In this document: in pieces, positions 7,051 through 11,771 of the stretch
How the letters are laid out: the number at the start of each line of letters is the position of its first letter
How positions within the stretch are numbered: the first letter of the stretch is position 1
DNA from: Verrucomicrobiales bacterium
GTDB lineage: Bacteria; Verrucomicrobiota; Verrucomicrobiia; Verrucomicrobiales; Akkermansiaceae
NCBI GenBank assembly: GCA_003527555.1
Contig: DPWT01000080.1
Span: 1 to 11,771, forward strand
Direction of reading: 5' to 3'
Length of the DNA: 11,771 nucleotides
The notes under the pieces: model-generated
What the model was told of the DNA's origin: nothing
Seen by the model: the letters and a program-made list of their open reading frames with translations, nothing else
Database searches by the model: none
Translations under genes and position numbers: made by a program

Positions 7051-8844
7051 ATGCAACGTCGCAGCTTTCTTAAAATCCTAGGTGCCTCATCGGTCACACC
7101 CGCAGCGCTTACCGCAGCCACTAGTAAACCCAATCCAAGTGACATCCTTGTCGATGCCGCGACTTTTGCTAATACCGGCGGCTGGGTCGTCGATCCGCAG
7201 TTCATCGAGCAAATGGGATCGCCCTATCTGCTCGCTCACGGCATGGGCATACCCGTCGCCAACGCATCAACCACAATAAACGCCAAGGAATCAGGCAAAT
7301 ACCATGTCTGGGTCAGAACCAAAAACTGGTGCCCTGGCGATTGGGAAGCACCTGGAAGATTCCAAATCGCTATAGACGGCAAAAAACTGACAACCACCTT
7401 CGGCACCAAGGACGGATGGGCATGGCAGAAAGGCGACAGCATCGATCTCACCAAAGGGGAAAACAAACTGGAGTTGATCGATCTCACAGGATTTGAGGGC
7501 CGCTGCGACGCGATCTTTTTCACTGAGGATAAAAACTTCACTCCGCCTAACAAACTCGATGATCTGGCGGTATGGAGAAGACGCCAGCACGGGTTGAGTT
7601 TCGACATCGATGAGACTCATGACTTCGATCTGGTCATCGTTGGAGGTGGCATCGCAGGCTGCGGTGCCGCACTCGCAGCCAATGAACAAGGGCTCAAAGT
7701 CGCCCTCATCCAGAACCGTCCTGTCCTCGGCGGCAATGCAAGTAAGGAAATCCGTGTCCACACCCTCGGCATCCACGGCAAAGTTTCCCGCATCCTAAAA
7801 AAAATCGACACCAAACACTGGCCTAATAATTCTCCCGACGCCATTAAAGACGATGCCAAACGCCATGCCTCGTTAGAGGCAGCAAAGAACGTCACCCTAT
7901 TCCTCGATTACTCAGTCACAGATCTAGAAATGGATGGCAAGTCAATCGCTAGCGTTGAGGCTCGCAGTAACACGGCCAACAAAAGAATCCGCGTCAAAGC
8001 CAACCAGTTCATCGACTGCTCAGGCGACGGCATCATCGGTTTCAAGGCAGGTGCCACCTTCCGCTACGGCCGCGAGTCTAAGGACGAATTTGGCGAAGCA
8101 TGGGACAAATTCGGAGAGTTGTGGAGCCCTAAGGAAAAAGACAACCGTGTGATGGGAACCACAGTCATGTGGCGCAGTGCACAAGGTAAACAAGCCAGCA
8201 CATTCCCATCCACTCCATGGGCGAAAGATGTCGCCAAAACCTACGCCGAGAAAAAGAGCGAGTGGTATTGGGAATACTCGGATAACGATAAACACCAGGT
8301 CAACGATGCTGAAGCCATTCGCGACCACATGTTACGCGCAGTTTACGGCAATTTCTCCAATGTGAAAAAGAATCCCATCAACGCAAGGCTGAAACTCGAA
8401 TGGGTGGCATACATCGGCGGTAAAAGGGAATCACGCAGAATTGTTGGTGACCATATCTACACCCAAAAAGACGTCACAAACCTAACCAACTTCGCCGACA
8501 GCGTGGTCATCGAAAAACGCGAAATCGATGTTCACTACCAAAAGAAGTTGAAGGGTTTCATTGTTGATTTCATTTCTAAGGCCTTATTCATGAAACTCAA
8601 AGGGCACTACCATATCCCCTTCCGTTCTCTCTACTCAAAAGATGTTCCCAACCTGATGATGGCCGGCCGATGCTTCAGTTGCTCGCATATCGGATTGGGA
8701 GGACCGCGTGTGATGAATACCTGCGGTCAGATGGGTATAGCCACAGGCTACGCCGCCGCAATCTGCAAAAAATATAACACCAATCCTCGTGGCATCACTA
8801 AAAATCACATCAAAGAGCTTCGCAAACTGATCGGATTCAAGTAG
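7051..8844 (+). CDS. Tat-exported FAD-dependent oxidoreductase with N-terminal beta-sandwich
   Basis: A 597-residue protein. The twin-arginine motif QRRSFLKILG at 2-11 begins a Tat signal ending around residue 24. Residues about 30-160 form a beta-rich, carbohydrate-binding-like module (GGWVVDPQF, SPYLLAHGMG, GKYHVWVRTKNW, GRCDAIFF). This module regularly precedes the FAD domain in Bacteroidota and PVC homologues, so the fusion is not new. The flavin domain starts at about 192 with DLVIVGGGIAGCGAA, giving G198-x-G200-x-x-G203. GGNASKEIRVH follows at 227-237 and DCSGDG at 322-327. It ends with LMMAGRCFSCSHIGLGG at 536-551, typical of the FAD_oxidored family. The substrate is unknown; a sugar or a phenolic is possible. 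The frame is open from a TTG at 7027, but ATG 7051 places the Tat motif at the extreme N-terminus and is preferred. A gap of 66 bases to the dioxygenase and of 10 to the next gene indicate one operon. Confidence 0.88.
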   Translation: MQRRSFLKILGASSVTPAALTAATSKPNPSDILVDAATFANTGGWVVDPQFIEQMGSPYLLAHGMGIPVANASTTINAKESGKYHVWVRTKNWCPGDWEAPGRFQIAIDGKKLTTTFGTKDGWAWQKGDSIDLTKGENKLELIDLTGFEGRCDAIFFTEDKNFTPPNKLDDLAVWRRRQHGLSFDIDETHDFDLVIVGGGIAGCGAALAANEQGLKVALIQNRPVLGGNASKEIRVHTLGIHGKVSRILKKIDTKHWPNNSPDAIKDDAKRHASLEAAKNVTLFLDYSVTDLEMDGKSIASVEARSNTANKRIRVKANQFIDCSGDGIIGFKAGATFRYGRESKDEFGEAWDKFGELWSPKEKDNRVMGTTVMWRSAQGKQASTFPSTPWAKDVAKTYAEKKSEWYWEYSDNDKHQVNDAEAIRDHMLRAVYGNFSNVKKNPINARLKLEWVAYIGGKRESRRIVGDHIYTQKDVTNLTNFADSVVIEKREIDVHYQKKLKGFIVDFISKALFMKLKGHYHIPFRSLYSKDVPNLMMAGRCFSCSHIGLGGPRVMNTCGQMGIATGYAAAICKKYNTNPRGITKNHIKELRKLIGFK

Positions 8845-8847
8845 GAA
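8843..8847 (+). promoter_or_regulatory. Ribosome binding site supporting a TTG start
   Basis: AGGAA overlaps the stop codon of the FAD oxidoreductase gene and ends seven bases before the TTG at 8855. It is one of the few convincing Shine-Dalgarno sites in the window. It decides the start of the downstream membrane protein and suggests translational coupling. Confidence 0.55.
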
Positions 8848-8854
8848 ACTGACG

Positions 8855-9790
8855 TTGAAACGCTTCCTCTACATCGCACTACTATTTCAGTTCCTCGCTT
8901 TGTTAGGAACTGGGGTTCTGCGTTTTGTGATTCCCTTTAGCATCGAACTAAGCCGATTGCACATCTTCGCAGGTGCCGCGACCGGCACATTGATTCTCAT
9001 CCATATTGTAGATCGGTTACGCCTTCTCAAACTCAAGTTCAAACCACGTAGCGGTAAACAAACCTGGGTTATCCCTGTTGTCTCGCTTCTGGCATGTACA
9101 GCCTTCTGGCTAGCCGCCTGGTATGGCACGCCAGGTGTTTCTCATCTAATGAATCTTAGTTACGAGCAACGAAACCACGCCGCCATTTTTCGACTTCAAG
9201 ACAACATCGCAAGCAAAGAAAATGGCTCGTTTCTGCGCACCGTCAAATTGTCATCTACCGGCGCATCTATCGATATTGAATTGCTCTGGAAAAATAATCC
9301 CAACGGTTCAGCCGTCGCTATCTGGGCAGAAACCAAGTCGGGCAGCATTATCGAAACCCTCTACCTAACAGGATCCCTAAAATACAGCGAGTCCCACGAC
9401 TGGGAAGGCGGAACAGCTAAACGCGGCGAAATCCTCCCTGTCTGGCGCCACCGCTACACCACCGTGTGTGGCGTCGATCCCTTTGGTGAGGTTGACCTCA
9501 TTTCACAACCAACCGTCAACCACCAGTGGTTACTCGACCAAAAACTCGACGAAGCGAAAGAAGGGTTCGTCATCTACGTCGAAGTCAATCTCCCGGGAGA
9601 TCGCATGCCATCGATTATCTACGCTGCCAATATCGAACCTGAAGCCCATAACCCCTACACCCTACTCAACTTACTCGCTCATAGCGGCGGCAGCCAAAAA
9701 GATGGTGAACTGAACTACAACCTCAATGAGCTTCCCATGAAGCATGATATGATTGAACGTATTATCTTGAAAACCCGCTGGAATCAGTAA
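8855..9790 (+). CDS. Membrane protein: cytochrome b-like helices plus DUF2271-like periplasmic domain
   Basis: A 311-residue inner-membrane protein with three predicted transmembrane helices (about 6-28, 35-52 and 72-90), then an extracytoplasmic domain of some 200 residues. Helix 2 has His36 and His50, an H-x13-H spacing seen in b-type cytochromes. The stretch from GTGVLRFVIP to LIHIVDRLR resembles the DUF4405/cytochrome b561-like pattern. In the soluble part, SAVAIWAETKSGSIIETLYL (about 152-171), EILPVWRHRY (192-201) and FVIYVEVNLPGD (238-249) recall DUF2271, a domain associated with flavin-based electron transfer. These assignments come from remembered family patterns, not from a search. 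The TTG start is supported by AGGAA seven bases upstream, and no ATG lies in the first 98 codons. It follows the FAD oxidoreductase by 10 bases, so an electron-transfer role for that enzyme or the dioxygenase arm is plausible but inferred. It could equally be a non-haem anchor with a binding domain. Confidence 0.75.
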   Translation: MKRFLYIALLFQFLALLGTGVLRFVIPFSIELSRLHIFAGAATGTLILIHIVDRLRLLKLKFKPRSGKQTWVIPVVSLLACTAFWLAAWYGTPGVSHLMNLSYEQRNHAAIFRLQDNIASKENGSFLRTVKLSSTGASIDIELLWKNNPNGSAVAIWAETKSGSIIETLYLTGSLKYSESHDWEGGTAKRGEILPVWRHRYTTVCGVDPFGEVDLISQPTVNHQWLLDQKLDEAKEGFVIYVEVNLPGDRMPSIIYAANIEPEAHNPYTLLNLLAHSGGSQKDGELNYNLNELPMKHDMIERIILKTRWNQ

Positions 9791-9884
9791 AACCGACCCA
9801 GAGACAACATCATTTTTTCATTGGCGGCACCGTCAAATCAAATAATCTCAATCAAGACAGCAATTTAATCTATCTATTTACATT

Positions 9885-10910
9885 ATGAAAACTATATCCA
9901 CAATCTTACTCGTCAGCCTCTCCACTTGCTTGTTTATCAGCGCACATGAAGGACACAAAAACGCCCCAAAAGGACACGCCTTCACTAAGGTTGTTCGCAC
10001 CGGACAAAATGCGTTCATCTACGAAACCGCACCCGGATTTGGAGAAATCCCCAATGGCGCCAAACTCGGACCAACTCATGGGGGAGTCGCCGTTGACAAA
10101 AATGGCCTGATTTACACCAGCACCGACGGCGAGCAATCCATCGCTGTATTCAAACCAGACGGCACTTTCGTGAAGGCAATGTCCCCCGAACTCAAAGGTA
10201 TTCATGGGCTTAATATTGTCACCGAGGGCGACAAGCAGTTCATCTACTGCGCACAACTCAAGAAAAACCGCGTCGTAAAGCTCGACCTTGAGGGCAATAT
10301 TACACTGACCATCCCCAACGAAAATACCGGAGAAATTCCCGGCGGCACTAAAGGCCTCACTGCCGTTGCTGCAGCACCAGATGGCTCGATATTCATCAGC
10401 ATGGGATACGGATCTAACAAAATCCACAAGTTCGATAAAACAGGCAAGCTCATCAAATCATGGGGCGGCCGAGGTAAGGAAGAAAAACTCTACAGCACAC
10501 CTCACGGTCTTGGTATCGATATGCGCTATGATCAACCGCGTCTACTGGTTTGTGACCGAGCCAAACGCCGCCTAGTCCACCTCGATCTGGACGGCAATTG
10601 GATCGGTGTGCACACCACAGGATTGCGCAGGCCATGCGCTGTTTCCTTTCATGGCAATCACGCTGCCATTGCCGAGCTTGAGGCACGCGTTGCCATCGTT
10701 AACAAGGAAGGCAAAGTCGTTTCTGTCGTCGGCGACAACCCAAATAAAAAACAGTGGGCAAACTTCAGAGTAGCACCCGCTGACCAAAAATCTGGCATAT
10801 TTACTGCCCCCCATGGACTAAGCTTCGATAAGGCTGGCAATCTTTACGTGCAGGACTGGAATGCTACAGGCCGCCTCACCAAACTTAATCGAGTTCACAA
10901 GACGGATTAA
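9885..10910 (+). CDS. Secreted NHL-type beta-propeller protein
   Basis: A 341-residue protein with a Sec signal peptide, probably cleaved after FISA at residue 20. About six repeats of NHL/YWTD-like form follow, such as HGGVAVDKNGLIYTST at 65-80, VAAAPDGSIFISMG at 161-174, HGLGIDMR at 207-214 and HGLSFDKAGNLYVQDW at 310-325. This predicts a six-bladed propeller. Conserved His residues at 65, 107, 207 and 310 head successive blades, as in the peptidyl-alpha-hydroxyglycine amidating-lyase propeller, where His residues bind zinc. Similarity to that enzyme does not prove the activity, and a binding or scaffold role is possible. The predicted mature N-terminus, HEGHKNAPKGH, is His-rich and may bind metal. 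The gene lies 94 bases after the membrane protein. That gap has a TTGGCG at 9821 and a TAATCT at 9843, which is only a weak promoter match, so it may have its own promoter or belong to the preceding operon. Confidence 0.83.
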   Translation: MKTISTILLVSLSTCLFISAHEGHKNAPKGHAFTKVVRTGQNAFIYETAPGFGEIPNGAKLGPTHGGVAVDKNGLIYTSTDGEQSIAVFKPDGTFVKAMSPELKGIHGLNIVTEGDKQFIYCAQLKKNRVVKLDLEGNITLTIPNENTGEIPGGTKGLTAVAAAPDGSIFISMGYGSNKIHKFDKTGKLIKSWGGRGKEEKLYSTPHGLGIDMRYDQPRLLVCDRAKRRLVHLDLDGNWIGVHTTGLRRPCAVSFHGNHAAIAELEARVAIVNKEGKVVSVVGDNPNKKQWANFRVAPADQKSGIFTAPHGLSFDKAGNLYVQDWNATGRLTKLNRVHKTD

Positions 10911-10967
10911 CACATTGCTAAACAAAGACGAGCTGCATAGAGTGATCATTCTAATTCATTAACAACT

Positions 10968-11609
10968 ATGCCACGAGTCACTATCTCAGAACCGGGAAAG
11001 ACCCCGCAGCCATATCGCTTCAAGCTGGAACGTAAGATCGTCAAGATCGGACGCAGTAACGAGAGCGATATCATCATTGATTGTGGATCTGCTTCCACAA
11101 ACCACTGCACGATGGAACGTGTTGATGGTGGTTATATCCTGCGAGACAACGGTTCAACGAATGGGATAAAGCAAGATGATACCTTAATGAGTGTCATCGA
11201 CCTGTTTGACGGTATGCAAGTTCTCATTGGCGATGTGCCGATGAAATTTCAGCTATCAGAGTCTGAGATCCAAGACATATCAGAGGAGGAATTCAGCACT
11301 CATCAGAAAAAGAAACTCCCTACGAGTCACCCCCACAAAAATGAGGTGACTCTGCCCCGCAAAACCTCACCGTCACCTAATACATCACGGTCACAGCGCC
11401 CACTTCCAACGGTGCAAAAAAACACCCCCCCTATGAATGCTTTCGTGGTATTCATTCTCATGATTGTCGCGATTGTCGCAGGTATGACAATACGCCACTA
11501 CAAAGAAACCGGAAACATCCTACCTGTTACCTGGATGGAGGGGAAATCTGGCAAATTGCCAGCCGACACTGCAATAGAGAAAGCATTAGACGAGGAGGAA
11601 AACGAGTAA
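10968..11609 (+). CDS. FHA-domain protein with one transmembrane helix
   Basis: A 213-residue protein with an N-terminal forkhead-associated domain at about 3-97. These domains bind phosphothreonine on partner proteins. The signature residues are present: GRS at 28-30, S-T-N-H at 43-46 and STNG at 63-66. A Ser/Thr/Pro/Lys-rich linker (about 98-154) may itself be a phosphorylation target. A single hydrophobic helix at about 156-176 is followed by an acidic C-terminal tail of 37 residues. The likely topology puts the FHA domain in the cytoplasm, linking Ser/Thr kinase signalling to the membrane or envelope. No kinase or phosphatase gene is in the window. The start is the first ATG in frame, without a visible Shine-Dalgarno site. 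The gap of 57 bases from the propeller gene allows co-transcription, but a functional link is unproven. Confidence 0.85.
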   Translation: MPRVTISEPGKTPQPYRFKLERKIVKIGRSNESDIIIDCGSASTNHCTMERVDGGYILRDNGSTNGIKQDDTLMSVIDLFDGMQVLIGDVPMKFQLSESEIQDISEEEFSTHQKKKLPTSHPHKNEVTLPRKTSPSPNTSRSQRPLPTVQKNTPPMNAFVVFILMIVAIVAGMTIRHYKETGNILPVTWMEGKSGKLPADTAIEKALDEEENE

Positions 11610-11623
11610 TCGCAGCACACCCT

Positions 11624-11699
11624 CATGTGGCCATAAACGGTTATAAATTGTGCCAAATTCAACATATGAATCCGCACAATTATAAACCATCACCACATG
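11624..11699. repeat. Long imperfect inverted repeat after the FHA gene
   Basis: Three nested pairs share nearly one centre. CATGTGG (11624-11630) pairs with CCACATG (11693-11699). GGTTATAAATTGTGC (11639-11653) pairs with GCACAATTATAAACC (11674-11688), with 12 of 15 positions complementary and a central ATA mismatch. ATTCA (11657-11661) pairs with TGAAT (11667-11671) around a 5-base loop. The arms are A/T-rich and no T run follows on either strand, so this is not a classical intrinsic terminator. It could be a stabilising 3' hairpin, an operator for a gene to the right, or the remains of a small mobile element. The rest of 11610-11771 shows no clear gene. A short CGAGA-C-TCTCG palindrome lies at 11750-11760. 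Confidence 0.6.
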
Positions 11700-11771
11700 C
11701 GCCCCTAGATATTTAGTCTGTCACACATCACTGTCATACCTGCTAATTACGAGACTCTCGTGAACAAAGTT

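Noticed and set aside
9251..9268. TGAS (residues 135-138) in the membrane protein as a covalent flavin attachment site
   Set aside because: The following residues are Ile-Asp rather than the expected hydroxyl residue at the second place. It sits at the start of a strand far from where the DUF2271 box would fall.
9812..9820. T run as an intrinsic terminator after the membrane protein gene
   Set aside because: No hairpin precedes the T run, so it does not separate the propeller gene from the operon.
11760..11771. GTG followed by three open codons at the right edge as a gene start
   Set aside because: Only four codons are visible and no ribosome binding site precedes it, so no call is possible.
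1..11771. CRISPR array, tRNA, rRNA, transposase or phage genes
   Set aside because: No regularly spaced direct repeats, cloverleaf sequence or mobile-element protein was seen by reading; a covariance-model search was not possible here.

Overview
This window most likely comes from a member of the PVC group, probably a marine or aquatic verrucomicrobium, possibly a planctomycete. The main clue is a 1.1-kDa-residue-scale protein with the architecture typical of that group: an N-terminal beta-propeller, a HEAT-repeat middle and a C-terminal single-haem cytochrome c domain. It sits directly behind a sulfatase. Poor Shine-Dalgarno sites, occasional TTG starts and Tat-exported redox enzymes fit the same picture. 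No ribosomal or tRNA marker is present, so the taxon is an inference.

Layout. Positions 1-125 hold an intrinsic terminator for a rightward gene ending left of the window, plus a small hairpin. On the minus strand follow an RhlE-type DEAD-box RNA helicase (126-1391), the propeller/HEAT/cytochrome c protein (1442-4738) and an arylsulfatase-type sulfatase (4738-6306). The sulfatase and the cytochrome protein overlap by one base and form a two-gene operon read leftward. Only 24 bases separate the sulfatase start from a divergent, rightward series: a Tat-exported intradiol ring-cleavage dioxygenase (6331-6984), a Tat-exported FAD-dependent oxidoreductase (7051-8844), a three-helix membrane protein with a possible haem-binding His-x13-His helix and a DUF2271-like periplasmic domain (8855-9790), a secreted NHL-type beta-propeller (9885-10910) and a membrane-anchored FHA-domain protein (10968-11609). 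The last 160 bases carry a long imperfect inverted repeat and no clear gene.

How the genes may work together (inference). Nearly every product between 1442 and 10910 is predicted to be exported or membrane-bound, and several are redox proteins (haem c, non-haem iron, FAD, possible haem b). A sulfatase together with a ring-cleaving dioxygenase suggests extracytoplasmic processing of a sulfated and/or aromatic compound, with electrons passing through the membrane protein and the cytochrome. The sequence does not identify the substrate, and it does not prove that the two divergent arms act in one pathway. The helicase and the FHA protein look functionally separate.

No CRISPR array, tRNA, rRNA, transposase or phage gene was seen. 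The parts most worth a second look are the 311-residue membrane protein, the sulfatase with an unusual C-x-S-x-R active-site motif, the compact divergent junction and the terminal inverted repeat.
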